Below are positions 40,391 to 59,235 of a stretch of 64,000 nt of DNA, one piece after another. This stretch comes from Amphibalanus amphitrite (Eukaryota > Arthropoda > Thecostraca > Balanomorpha > Balanidae). The first letter of the stretch is position 1. Every line of letters starts with the position of its first letter. The notes under the pieces were generated by a model. That model did not search any database. It was given only the letters and a program-made list of their open reading frames with translations, and had not been told where the DNA came from. The position numbers and the translations under genes were made by a program. Where the stretch lies: NCBI RefSeq assembly GCF_019059575.1, contig NW_024881538.1:434001-498000 (forward strand). The letters are read 5' to 3'.

Positions 40391-42734
40391 TTTTAACCCA
40401 AACAGCATTCATTCTCTCGTTGAACGATGGCGAGGAATGCTGCGCAGCCATTCAATTTAGGTTTAGCTGTTAATATATGAATTAGTTAGGCACTGATTCA
40501 GGAGCTTTTAGCAGATCATGAAGAAACTTTGTCTTTATTAAAAAAAATACCACAATATCCCAACAAAGTTACTATCAATTTCTCCTTGTCGAGCTGTCTC
40601 GCTCTCATCACCAGCTAAACTGATCAGTTTTATCCGTGACTCGGTGGAATAAAGCCCGGGCGGTGCGCCGCGCTGCCCGGGGGCGGCTCGCGTCCGCCGG
40701 CCGCCCTGGTCCGCGGGGGTCAAAGGTCAGGTGACCCGGTCGGACACCCCGACCGCCAGCTAGCCGAGCGTCCAACGATAATCACCGCCATTGTTCTCCG
40801 AAATGGGAGCAGGGCGATCCAGTGCGGGGTGGACCGTGGCGTTCAAGATCTTCCGATAAGGAGCAAAAGACGCGGGGAGTGATGATTGCTGGTTAAAAGT
40901 TATGAGGCAGTGCGTGCCTTGAGCTCTATGGGAGAACATAGACATACCCGTCTCAGTAGATCAGAGCAGATAACGGTAGCCATGATCGCGATTCGCCACC
41001 CCGGAGCTGTGTCTCAGTGCGCAGCCATTGTCTCAGTGCGCCGGAATCGCCGCCGATCCACCGTGGGCGCCGTTACACCGGTGATGTGTGTGGGTGTGGC
41101 GGCTCGACTACACTGTGTTCCTGTCACGGTTCTGTCGAAAATCGACCGTGGTGCGGTACTAACGGAGAGGGAAACACTTCTGCACCCAGTCTGGAAGCGC
41201 CAGACTATATGATCTTGCCCTGCCAAAGGCAGATCGACCCCTTTCTTCAGATCAGCAAAGACTGTCTGACGTCATAAGTATGTATGCCGTCATCAACATC
41301 AATGACGTCACTCCGTTCTGCAGCTGTCTCACCGGCCGACAGCGACTCGCGGCTCGGGAAAAAGGAGAGAGGCAGACGCCGCATCTGACGCGCCGGCGGC
41401 AGACTTTCGAGACGAGTCGGCAGCGGCGCGGCGGCGGCGATGGCGATGAAAGTGACGCCCATCTGGCGGTGTGGCGCTGCTTGGGTCGGCTGACTGATCT
41501 CAGACTGAAGCCAACTCAGTTACCGAGGGTACTCGTTACTGAGAATCCAAGTCCACACCCACTACCGGCACATTAGGTGGAGAATTATAACAGCCGCAAC
41601 GTCTTGAGAGGAGCTGAGAGACTTCTCGGAGAAGATAAGCAAGACTGGTCTGTTTGAGTGAATAGAATAATCGCATGCCTGCTCTGATAAGGTAATTCAA
41701 TTACAATAAATGGCCGATGTCTACCGCATTCTGCTGGATACCTATCAGTGCCCGGAGTCATTCCCAGCAACCAGCAAGGCACAATACTTCCACATCAATT
41801 TAACCAGTCCACCTAGCATTCCCTGAAGCCGAGTCGTCAGCGGATCTCGAACGGTTCGATCACTGCACCCACGCACTCTATCGTCCGCGCTGTGGTCAAC
41901 GTTCGACCACTGCATGCATCAGGCGCACACCAATCAACCGACCATGGATCGCCCCAGGGCACTCCTCTTGGCTCCCAGGGCTGCCACAAACAGTTACCTA
42001 CAGTCTGGTGACTTTGGAGTGGCCAGTTCGAAGCAATTTGAACAGCAGCAGCTCAGACACCGTTGTCCGAACACGGCCATTGTTGGGGCGTGTGTCCGAG
42101 GACCATCAGTCAGAAATTGGAGCAATTGGTGGTCAGCGTCGCACCACCCAGAATGGCGTAATAATACGGCAATCAGTGGAGCTTCAGCAGCAGACAATAC
42201 AACAGACATGGTCAGCCGGTACATATGTTTCTTTCGGAAGTCAGAGGACATCCGTGCCCAGATGACTGCTTTACACCCAAAGAATTGCGCTCTCGCACAC
42301 TATAACACATTCAATAACAGTGCTTTCGAGGATGCCTGAATAAGCCTGCAACAAATTAAACCAAAAGGCATTAATAGGGGGGGATGGGCATATGGATTAG
42401 AGCAGGTATTTCCAATCATCGAGTATGCCCGGCCCTGGCAGCCGGATCTATCATTCACTGGTTGATGGGGTGGGGTTAATTATCCCCGAGCTATGTGACT
42501 GTTGGAGCCACCCCATCCGGTGCGCCCCCTAGCCCACTGAGGGGAAGGGGCTGAGGGTGGGGGAGGGTGGTGACCACGCCCTCTCCTGGCAGATTAGATG
42601 GGCCTCCCAGCTGGCATGTGAACCGTGCATTAATGTCAGCATGACAGAGCTCTCAGTGCTGTAGGCACGAGAATGGCAGAGTGCTCGGTCGATACTGCAA
42701 CAGGGCGCGGCCCACCGGGTCTGGTCTGACCGTG
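40391..42734. other. No gene recognised
   Basis: Mixed GC-rich and unique sequence. The six-frame translations show no domain, and open frames of up to 141 codons lack codon bias. Confidence 0.55.
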
Positions 42735-42795
42735 TCTGGTCTGGTCTGGTCTGGTCTGGTCTGGTCTGGTCTGGTCTGGTCTGGTCTGGTCTGGT
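42735..42795. repeat. (CTGGT)n pentanucleotide microsatellite
   Basis: About 12 perfect TCTGG/CTGGT units. Confidence 0.95.
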
Positions 42796-44229
42796 GGTCA
42801 TCAGTATCTCACTCTATCAGTTTTGTCATCTTCTTCTCTCCGTAACGGTCGAGTCGATACACCAACGTAATTACACAGGAGCGGCCGAAAAACAGCAGTG
42901 TGTGTCTTCTTTTCCACGTCAGCCAGCTACGCCAGCTAGTGTGCCCTAAGTTTGTCATCTCAGTCTGTATAGAGTGCCGCTAGGTGCATCTGCGTCAGAT
43001 ATGTTAAACATTTTCAGTTACGATACGACAGTAACCTTCCTTCTAGTTGGCAATAGGACAATTCTTTGGCAATATAGCAAAAACATGCAGTTAAATGTAA
43101 TAAAGAAGGCATGATGACAGCACGAATCATCAAAGAACCTATCAAGGAACCTATAGTCTTCCGCAATATTCTTAAAAATATCACGGCATCAAAATTACCA
43201 AAGGTCCGAGCTCAGTCATGCAACAAACAAAGACGACGGCTCAATTTCACGCAGCCGTGACATTAAGGTCAGACGCTGTGCAGTGTGCACGTGGCCTAAC
43301 AATAACCCTTCCCCAAAGGGCAAGCCAGCGGCAGCACGACGCTGACCTTTGCATTTGGATCGCATGATGCCGGACAACAAACGAGGGTCTGTTCCGGTAA
43401 TTGTATGCCTCCAGTCCGTTTCGGTTCAGCTGGCTGGTTTATATTACGTTCCGCAGCAAGCCAAGGGTAAACAGTTAAACACGGCAATGCTAAACAATCA
43501 GGGCGGTGGTTCGAATTTGCTCCGGAACGGGGCCACCCAATGCATGAAGTGTGTCATGAAGCCTTGCCAAAGCCTCCGGCTCTGGCTTAGCGTGATCCGA
43601 GCATTACAGCAAATTGAAGCGTGACTAATTAGCACAGCAGCAAATCCTTGACAGAGATTTAGCCTCCGTTATAGCGTGACCCCAAAGTCCTCGAAGGCGC
43701 TAGCCATCACGTTTGTCAATGTCTGGAGTAATTTAGATATCACTTTGCATTCAAAGAGCAGGCTTGAAACAGTAAAAATGATCCGTTTGCCAGCTAGTCC
43801 TGAATCAGTTCACTGCACACAAGTATGGTTTGACCGACCTCGCCCAGATTGCTCCAGTTCAGGCTCAAGCTGTTCTAAATTAGTGACGGCTGAGTGAGCA
43901 CCAACCACCGCGCAGTCCAAAGGCATCTCTCAGCCGTGGCTCTAATGTTATCCCGTCCAGCCGCACCTGCGTCCGATCGCTCCACATCCACTGCCGCACC
44001 CCACTGCACCCACTCTGCACCCCACCCTCTCTCCTCTGCCGCAACGCACCCCTAACCACTGCTGCACCCGTCTGCATCCACCCTCCTCCCCACAGTCACC
44101 CACAATTGCACCCAACCCTCTGATACACCCCAGTGCGCAGAGCTGGTGGCTCCTCTCTACACACCGCAGTCTTTGTGCACACGGACCGCTCCCACCACAG
44201 GCAGCTCTGAGGAGGCTGTCTCCCTCCCT
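42796..44229. other. No gene recognised
   Basis: Short CACCCC-type repeats near 43,980-44,130. No coding or RNA signal. Confidence 0.5.
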
Positions 44230-44307
44230 CTCCTCCTCCTCCTCCTCCTCCTCCTCCTCCTCCTCCTCCTCCTCCTCCTCCTCCTCCTCCTCCTCCTCCT
44301 CCTCCTC

Positions 44308-44338
<31 letters not shown>
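44230..44338. repeat. Compound (CTC)n-(CT)n microsatellite
   Basis: About 27 CTC triplets followed by about 13 CT dinucleotides. Leucine- and arginine/glycine-run frames over it are artefacts. Confidence 0.95.
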
Positions 44339-44341
<3 letters not shown>

Positions 44342-44545
44342 CCTCCCTCCCTCCCAGATCACCCACTGATCCTGCCCGTCGACCCATATCGTGCCGCGGC
44401 CGACCCGAGTCACCCCGACCCATCTGTCCCGTGTGTCGGGGTCCCGAGCCAGCAGTAAACATGTGTAGGGGTACCCCGCCGGGTGCTCAGAGGATACCAG
44501 CTGTCTGTCGAACAGGGCAATGTGCCGGAGTATGAAGAGAGCACA

Positions 44546-44624
44546 TTCTACTCGGAATGTGGAATGTGAGCATTCCACTCGGAATGTGGAATGTGAGCAT
44601 TCCACTCGGAATGTGGAATGTGAG
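44546..44624. repeat. Triple 27-bp repeat carrying TEAD/Scalloped-type sites
   Basis: GTGGAATGT occurs at 44559, 44586 and 44613, spaced exactly 27 bp. Each unit also has CGGAATG, and two have CATTCC in the opposite orientation. GTGGAATGT equals the classic GT-IIC/M-CAT site of TEAD factors. Regulatory function is inferred only. Confidence 0.75.
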
Positions 44625-45792
44625 ACAATGAGCGGCATCGGTGACCGGAAAATGGGAAAGGAAAGGTGCCAGCTGACAATGATTTGCCACGCAGACGCTA
44701 TGCCAAGTTTCCTCATTCAGAGGAAAACAGTGCAACCCAGTGTGGATAAGGTTTGTGCCACAATTATTCAGCAAACAAATCATTGGGTGGCAAGTGATGA
44801 AACAGTCGGGCGAACGGACGGTACAAAGAAAAAGACGAACACGAGATGAGACACACGAATTATGGATCAGCAAAGACAGGCTCATTGGAGATCGCATGTT
44901 GAAATTGATAGGTCAAAGTAAATTATACGGACTGACTGCCACCGTGACACACTTTCTTGCGAAATTTTAACGAGCGTGTGCAATTCTGCAAGCTGCTGGA
45001 TAATAACTAAAATGGTCTCAGATTGCTAAAAATGACTCATCGAGCCCCATCTGAACCGCATGCATTGCGACAGATTGTGAGGCTATTGCTCTCTTTGCGA
45101 CCGTCTGCCAGTCTGCGGCCAAACCTCAGCTGGAAGCCCGCAGTCACAGCGGCGACTGGCCGCCGTCTTATCTCAACCACTCGCGTCGCGCGTGGAAACC
45201 CCGGCCGGTTTTTTCGCAACTTCTGGGAGCGGGCCGGCCGCGGTGACCGCACCCCGGCCGGTCCACTGTTTTTCCTCGGTCGTTTTTGGGCGGTCGGATA
45301 CCACGGCAGCTGGCCCGAGCTGCCATATTCGGTAGGAGGGCGGCCGAGCTGCTGCGGCAGCTGCCGACGGCTGCCGCAGCTCCGCCGTCAGCTGCGAGCT
45401 GAGAGCAGCTGTCTCTCGAACACGACCACAGCGGTCACCGACACCCTAACCGCCCCATCTGCGCTCCCTGCAGCGACGGGAAACTGCAGTCGCTATCAGC
45501 CCAACTTCATCCACCAGCTACATGATGTCACTGTTTCGAACCCGCCCCGCTCTGACCTCCCGCAGCCTTATGACAACTATTCATGTCAATGACGTCATCC
45601 GCCACTGCGCGTCATCCGCCAGGTGCCCGTCCTCACCGCTGCGCCGCCTGCCGCGGACGGCATTAGCACCGCTAATGGTTGTTTGTCTGACTCGGTTCAT
45701 TAGTCCCTGGGGGTCAGTCGGCGTGACCTCGGTGCGCGTGATGACCTCACGGGTGGCAGGTGGGGCGCATAGCGGACTTCCGGTCCGGGGAG

Positions 45793-45794
<2 letters not shown>

Positions 45795-45850
<56 letters not shown>

Positions 45851-45862
45851 GAGAGAGAGAGT
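45795..45862. repeat. (GA)n microsatellite
   Basis: Near-perfect GA run with one GG interruption. Confidence 0.95.
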
Positions 45863-47660
<1,798 letters not shown>

Positions 47661-50600
47661 AGAAAAGAGTGAACTTTTACTGAACACATGCGGTTGAAAA
47701 AGTGTCGATAAATTCAGGATCCCGTGCCACTTTTTCGACAGTTGAATATTTTACGTGCGAGTTGACATGCCTAAAACTCCCATCTTTCTGAAGATCAACA
47801 CATGATCGGGTGACTGCGAAACTGTGTCTTCAGTGATCATGAATTAGCAATTGAGCAGACAGAATGAATCTGCATAACTTGTCGGCCACAATTTTCATAG
47901 TCACTCTTTATGATGGTGATGATAATTACGGTGATGAATCACGGTTCTCATTGCACTGGATAAGTTTCTCTGTTTTCCCACTGCCCCGTGTGAATGCTTG
48001 TCAAGGGCAAGATGATGAGGCTCTTGAACTGACATGATGCATCAGTATTTTCTTTCAGATAACTTACAAATTTTATACAATTGGATGATGTTTCATCACT
48101 CACTCATAACGTACGAGCATGTACTACAAATATTTTCACACAATTATCTGCTATTGCCACGCACCGATACACCTGAAGGCTGAAACTCCATTCAGCACCA
48201 TTACTGCCATCGTCGCAATAATGTTATCCTCACGAGTCACGACCAAATATCTAGAGGGACCGTCGGGACAAAATATGTGCACCGAACGCCCCTGATGTCT
48301 CGGATCGTGTCACACCGTTCCGTGTCGCCCGTGCCGTGCCGTGTCACCCGTGCCGCGCCGGCGGACTGTGACGCTCCCTGCGCCGGTCACGCGTTTGTCA
48401 CGGCTCGTGACGGGCCCGGCAGGCCCGGACAGCGTCCGCGTCCAAGGCCGGGGCGTGGTCGGTCCGACTGGGACGGGTCGATGCTGGGTGCGCCGTCCAC
48501 TGAGCTGACAGGGAGGTGAGGCGGGGTGGACTGTATAGAGGACTTATCAGTGGAGATATGAGATTTGAAATAGCCGCTATTATGCAACTGACAGCTCAGA
48601 AATTTCCTTGCTCATTGGAATCCATTAAAGGTAGAATTGCAGTGCAGTGGCTGATCCTTAGCCTAAGACCAATATATGTAGCTATACAAATTCTTTTTAT
48701 TTAAGTTTTTATGATATCAAAGCGAATTTGAGTGTTAATTATTTACAAAAATGAGCAATGCTTATCTTTTCTTTCAAATATAGCACAGCAGCAACGACGG
48801 TACAGTGTAACTGTTCCCGCTCCACCGCCAGTCCGCGCCACGCGCCGCCACGGGTCACGCGTAACTCTGGCGTTCGTGACGGTCGTGCGTCACGGGCGGG
48901 CGGCAGCGTTACGGGCGGCGGCGGTGGCGTTACCCTGACGGTCGGAGAGGGGAACAAACCTACCTCCCCATATAGCGTGGTTGCGAGAGAGGGAGAGAGA
49001 GAGGGGCGAGAGGCAGTCAGCTGCGGAAAATTGGACGGTGTGCGTGGACCTCTGTGTGTATGTGTGGGTGACACCAGTTACCACCTATTGTGCCATAGTG
49101 GGGAACTGTCATTGATCGTATGCGTAACAGATTCGTTCGTTTGATAATGGATTTGTGCCAGATATGTATGTCGTGTGAAAGGCCGACACATTCGGCAACA
49201 GTAAAAAACAATCAATCGAATATTGCTATTGCGTGGATCACGTCACAAATGACATCATAGTGACTTGTTCAACGTTTCTTCCCAACGTTTACCACCCGAC
49301 ATAAATAGACGCCATTTTGCCGAGTCAATGCGCCATTGCCTATCCACATCTCTTGAGATGAGAGACTGCAGATCGGACCAAGAACATACCACCAACGGGA
49401 GACTGTAACGCTGACCAGAAGAGCAGCACCGGCCGCTCGCGCTGTGAGCCGCAGTCCCCTCCCGCCCCATCCCCCCACCACTTTTCTCCCCTAACCGCAT
49501 CACGTGCGGACCAGATGGCAGCAGCGTCGAGCGACCAGCATCTCGTGCACAACGGTCGGCTGCACGATGTGCTGATATCGGTCCGCTCGCGCTGACGCCA
49601 GTTGACCAAACCAGCGGCCCACGACCGATGTCGGGGTGGCAGGGGACTATACTTGGCGTGGAGACGACACACTCTGGTCACAGCAAAAGGGTGCCGCTGC
49701 GTCGCAAACGGGGTTGAATTGGGTCGGGCGGACCGGTCTGAGCCAAGTGACAAATGGGCCCGAGGAAAGGGTTGGGACGCCCATGACTTTTAGTCTTCCA
49801 TTGGGTCGAATGGCCATTATGGTTTGTCCAGTGGAAGCCATGTGTCTGAGACAGTTTAGAGAACGGTTGTGAGTTTGTGACCCCTTCTCGAGCCGCTGTG
49901 TGGAGCAGGCAGTAACCACGACTCGCGCTAACTTCAGCGGTCACGTCTCGTCACGTCTCGTCACGTCACGGCCCGGTGCCGTCACGGGTGTTACGTAAAG
50001 GCGTCACGACGTACAGCGGGACGTAGGTTCGTTGGGGAAGAACTGGGGAGTGGGGAATGCGAGTCTATGCTCGTCAGCAGGGACGAGAGTCAGTTGACAG
50101 ACTCGCTGGCAAAGTCTGTTATGACACCGCGCTCATATGTTGAAACTGAATTATTATGTTACAGTGTCGAGTGTAACATTGTTACACCAAAGACACAGTA
50201 GAAGTAAGTTATGCTTATGGAGAATCTCGTAATAAACATAGGTTACAATGTGACATTACGAATTCGTAACATGCCTCTGTGAAGTCTAACATTGTCGTAC
50301 AGAGCTCCTCTTTACGGAACGATTCCCAGCGTGAGAGCGTTTTACGATTCTGAACGACTCCGACTCACTCGTCATGCTCATTAGGGGTAATTTGAAGAGT
50401 TTCTGAGCCACACATGCGTATCGGCATTATTGGTCACGACGCAGCGGGACAAAAACACCACCAGGGACTCCGCATAGACCCTGGGGAACCGCACGGGACC
50501 ACAGCGGCCTAGCTGGTCCGTGCGGACCATACTGGTCCCTCCGTCTGGTCTGGAGCTGTTATTAGATCGATCGGCAGGCGAGGCCACCCAGGCATTGATC

Positions 50601-51373
50601 ACCGATCATCGGTCGGCCAGGGTCATTATCATAGATCATACTGGCGTCTGACAGATCATCGCGTGAGTTTGAGTTTGCTATCGCCTCATATTGGCGCATT
50701 GGTCCGCTGGGCCCACCACGCACCGTCCACTGACGTCAAGTTTAGAATTTTCATGAATAAATAATCAAACATCCAGAAAAAAGAGTGACCCATTCGGGTA
50801 GCAAATACGAAACCGCACGAAAGAGAAGAAAAACAAAACAATAAAACGTGCCATTTCGTCGCCAAGATGAGGTAATGTTTACAAAGACAACTATGACGCC
50901 AGTGACGGGCATGACTGTCGATTGGTGGCATAATAGTCATAGCGTGGGGCTCGCAATCTGGCTGAATCTGGTAATGCGTTGTAAAATAAAGGCATTGTAA
51001 AACGTAAAATAATTCACTAGCATTTCTTCTTTTGGCTGTTTTGATAGCCCCTCAACGTTGCACATTGCATGATGGGTATAATGCATTCCATGATCCAGTA
51101 TGGAACCAACTGTTATCAATATTCATCTGCCGAAAAATGGATACCATTTTAAAGTCATTTCATCTATGATTTTCCATCTCAATCACACCTTCAAACCCCA
51201 GCCAGCTGGTAATATCGAAATATCCTATTACACACCAGAGCTATCTACCGGCCCAACCCACTCGAACAAAGACACCACAGAAGGACCTCGCTCCCCGGGC
51301 GCCCTTGACTGTGACGTCACACACGGGAATGGTCGAGAGAACCTTGGCGTGCCGGCTGGGCGGCAGACCGATG
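47661..51373. other. No gene recognised
   Basis: GTCAC/CGTGAC-rich segments (48,300-48,440; 49,940-50,000). No domain or exon is supported. Confidence 0.5.
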
Positions 51374-51443
51374 GCGGGGGCGGGGGCGGGGGCGGGGGCG
51401 GGGGCGGGGGCGGGGGCGGGGGCGGGGGCGGGGGCGGGGGCGG
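51374..51443. repeat. (GGGGGC)n hexanucleotide repeat
   Basis: About 11 uninterrupted GGGGGC units. With at least four G-runs it meets the usual G-quadruplex pattern on the plus strand. Confidence 0.95.
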
Positions 51444-54055
51444 CACGGTGGCCGCGTTAGGCCAGGCCCTTCGAGCCGTCCCAAGCCGTCGACGCGGCGG
51501 CTGACTCAGACTGGGCCCAGAGAACCGGTTTGTCCAGCGGAGTGGACCAGGGTGCGGACCAAGCGGCGGGACCGTCGGCGTGCGGGCGGCTTGGGACTGG
51601 CGAGTTGGAGAGGGCTTGCTGAGGTGCTGGTCGAATTGGGTGACTACGAAACTGGAAGGGCACGATGATGTGCTAGTCAAGCAAAGCGGGTCGATAGGTG
51701 AAGCGTGGTAAAGTTCGGATGGTTTACCGGGATAGATGAAGTTTATTGCCGTATAAATAAAAGTTATATGTAAATGCCGTACGATCCTTGGTCTGTTTGC
51801 TAGGTTTTTCCTCGCTGAAGCACACAAATACAGCAGAGTTTGATTATCGCGATACGGTGCATACTGTGCGTGACTGAAGGTCCCAAACGAGCCACCGTGT
51901 ATTTCTGGCCTGACAGCCACCCACGCTAACATCAGCAGCCTTCTCACTGCTCAGTAAAACCCGAGTAAATAATCGACTGGTGATCAGAACGGCAGCGAAA
52001 GCCGGGTGAAACACCCTGCCGGTGGGTTCTGGTGACCGCTAGAGACGGTTCGGCCTCGCCGGGCGACCGCGCTACCTTCCCACGGAGCTACAGAGTCGCC
52101 AGAGACCCGGCGCGGCGCTGTGCGGCGCCGGCCGCGCTGACCAACTTTCCTGGGCGCTTTTCGGCGCCGGCCGGACGCAGTCGGAGCCGTACCGGTGCGG
52201 TACGGAGCGGTCTGCTCTCTGTGACGCACCTCACGCGCACAGACACGCACACAGACACGCACGCAGACACGCACACGGAGCGGAGATGGAGGGGAGGACC
52301 GGTCGCACGCACCGGGCCGGGCTGGAGCAGCCGGTGGAAAGGGTCGTTCACACCTGCGCACTTGGGAGACAGCGGTCACCTCTGGGCGCTGACGCATCAG
52401 TGCAGCGTGTGTTGCGAACTGCGCAGCGCGCAGTGCGCATTGGCGCCGCTGCAGTGGCTACATGGCGTGTGACACAGACGATGGCCGTGAAACACCATGG
52501 CCATGTGACACATATACCTACGCAAAGCCAAAAACAGTAGAAATTAGGTAATAGGTAAGTGAAAATTAAGTGAAAATAGTGCACAGCTAAACCCTAGTTC
52601 ATGAAGACCAGGTAGTCACTTTTTTCGTAGTAAAATTTAACCTTTTTTCGCTCCCCCCTCTCTCTATCTCTTTCTCCCTCGTTCTTCTTTTTTCCTTATA
52701 CCTTCGTGCCATTTTAAGCGGAAACAAATAAATAAAGCTGTGAAGGATACAGAGAACCACCAAGGCGAGGAAGCAGCTGGGTTACCGGGACAGAGTTGGA
52801 GTGGGTCAAGAGGGACGCGATGCGAGGCCAATGAGAAAATATGATCTCAGAAAGCAGATAATCACGAGATTTTCACATCTCTCGCCATGGATCAGAGTCC
52901 CACGCACGAGAGAGATGGTCCTTCGGCGCCGCCGAAGCTCTTTGTCACCAAAAATGATCGATGACGGCCAATTAGACACCGTATTATTACCACGTGAGAA
53001 AGGCAGGAGTCTTGGACGAAATAACGGTGCGGCTCCTTTACTGGCATCATTGTTCAATCTCACCATAAATGTTTGCGCCAGGTTTCCACAAGGCATGACT
53101 AGCCATCTGTTTCCGTGGTCTCTATCAAAGCAGCACATGCATCACGCCTATGTTGATACCTGATACAGTCAATCAGCCGAAACAGTTATGGAATAATTCG
53201 CCATTAAAAACCACTGCGTAGGTACTGTTACAGTCCATGGCCTGTTGCAAAATATGCGTTTCAGCGTATAGCGCATTCATTCTCTGTCGCTCTGTTCGGT
53301 TGACGCAAAGCCCGCCGGTTGCCAAGCATTCCCAACTCTACATTGTTCTCAGCCGTCTGTGACAATCGTTGGCCAAACTGCGGCTGTTGCGGTCCTACTG
53401 CCTCGGACGGCCAAGCACGCGCTAGCTCCTTTCACCAAAGCCGTGATTCGGTTCAACGGAGAACATTCTTAGCAAGCGTGAGCTTGTTGCGTAAGCGGCG
53501 GCTCTTTCACGCGTACGCGTGATTGAAAAAATCGGCACTCTGACATGATTGTGACATAATCGACCTCGGAGGCATTCGAGAGGGAACGTCTAACAAATAT
53601 TTGTTAACTTGCCGAAATCAAAGAATGACAGAAGAAAGGAAGGAACGAAACTGGAAGCCACAAGCTTCTGAATATAGGAGCACATTCAGTTTTGCTGACA
53701 CACAAGTTGTCTCGTGTTTCGGTGACTGATGACACCAGTAGACAGTGGCATGACATATGTGACAAGTAAGACATCCAGCTAAACGTGTTATCCCGAGTCT
53801 GTTCGATAGTGTGGGAAGGAAAGCACGTTCGGTCGCAGCAAATTACCACGCGACACATGAGCCGAGGCGCCAGTGGTTTGCGCGAGAGCTGCTCATGAGG
53901 CAATCGAGAGAGATCTGACTTCAGTAGGTGGTGGGTCAGTGACAATCTGAGATGAACGATCAAAAATTGTAACGTTGGTGGTGTAATATGAGGTGGGCGA
54001 ACGCCGGGCAGCTCAGGCTAAAGGCAAGCAGAAAGCCAGACAGATAGACTGGCAA
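51444..54055. other. No gene recognised
   Basis: Includes an ACACGC/ACACAG repeat at about 52,236-52,277. Otherwise unremarkable. Confidence 0.5.
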
Positions 54056-54145
54056 ACAAACAGACAGAGACATACAGACAGACAGACAAACAAACAGACA
54101 GACAGACAGACAGATGGACAGACAGACAGACAGGCAGACAAAACA
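54056..54145. repeat. (GACA)n tetranucleotide repeat
   Basis: Imperfect CAGA/GACA units with TGGA, GGCA and AAACA interruptions. Confidence 0.92.
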
Positions 54146-54768
54146 TCCAACCGACCGCCGCACAAGCACATGACAGCCAGACAGACACACACACGCACAC
54201 GCAGACAGCTGCCACCGATTCAGGCCGGCCGGCCGACCCGTCCGGCCGGACCGGTGGTCGCCTGGACGCCACAATCAGAGCGGCGGCGGGGCGGCGCCGC
54301 ACTTTGGCCCAGTTGTGGCAGCCAGCCGAGGTCAGCGCCGACGCCGGTCACGCACCAGGTCACCAGGTCACCTGGCACCGTGCTCGACGACTGGTGACGT
54401 CATCGGTCGAGATAAACGACAGGCAACGATGCACCAGTCTATTTTTAGGAATATCGGAACTATCTTATCACGAGAGTAAAGCGCTGACATAATCTCATAG
54501 CCACATGTATGAGTGAAGACCGGAACACCATATTAACCTACTAATCAACCATCCTCAAAGTCAGGGGATGAAGGACCATGAAAGAAATGGCCAAGGACTT
54601 CGAACCACAGGCCTGTCGACCGAGGACAACCATCGGCCGGTCGATGAAGGCACGTGTGTAACGGACTGGGAGACCATCTTCCGCTTCCGCACCATTCAGC
54701 TCATTGTCTCAGGTGATAGAAGACAGTGGCGCGTGCTTGGACTGGGAGCAGGGACGCAGGACGCGGAA

Positions 54769-58315
<3,547 letters not shown>

Positions 58316-59235
58316 GAGAGGGGGGAGGAAATATGTTCGTTCACATCCGCTTCCCCATCTGCCGCTCTAGGGAGCACGACCTTCATCTGCCTAACCGGAG
58401 CTGTGTTCCACCACCGTGAACAAATCGAGCGCTGCCGCCGTGTTCTGTGCTCGGTTCAGTGAACATTATGGCCGGCTAGTATATCCGATTCTCAGCGCAC
58501 CCTGCACATCAAACTCTTATCACTTTCTACGCGCATGCCCCGGAGCTTTTCAAAACCAACGCAGCTAGTTGAAGTCCGTGAACCTCATTTACAGAACATC
58601 CGTAGAAAGTGACAAGTGTTTCGCCGCCCCCGAGCCTTTCGGCGTGCGAAGCATATACGCCGCAGAACTGAACCGGAAGCTCAATGTCCCGGCCGGTAAA
58701 ACGCTGCCGGCTTTCTCTGTGCCGCAGTGGACACACTGCAGCGATTTAGGGTGAGTGTGACGCGGCTGACCCATCTGACCGCCGAGGCGTACTCGCGCTG
58801 TTCTCATCCACCTGCAGGATTGATCGGTGGCGATATCACTGATAAACTGGATATCAGCAAACAGCAGTGATGTCTTCGTTTCAGGTTGGGAGCAGCTGAG
58901 GAGATAGACCGGTCTTCAGGGCTGCATACCTGAAGTGGATCCAGCCGACGGTGCATGGAGAGCCTACTTCTGTGGGCCTTCTGTGGGAATTATGACCGGT
59001 CGCGGTGATAGCGGATACGTTCTAAGCAGTTACGGATACAAATGACCGTATAGTTTTCATTCCATTCATTGATAACTTATCAATAGAGATCCCATTCCAA
59101 GCCAGGATCCTGAAAAACAAGACCATGTGTCCATGTGTGTCCCTAATTCCGCTCCCTTATTGCTGAATAAACAACGACGTACAGGACCATGGTTAGAAAC
59201 GGATACCACCAGTATAACGCCTTTTGGGGCGACTA

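Noticed and set aside
43500-43530. Possible tRNA B box (GGTTCGAATTT)
   Set aside because: There is no A box or acceptor-stem pairing upstream; no cloverleaf can be drawn.
45023-45592. 189-codon frame
   Set aside because: GC-rich, low-complexity composition, no domain; overlapping antisense frames are equally open.
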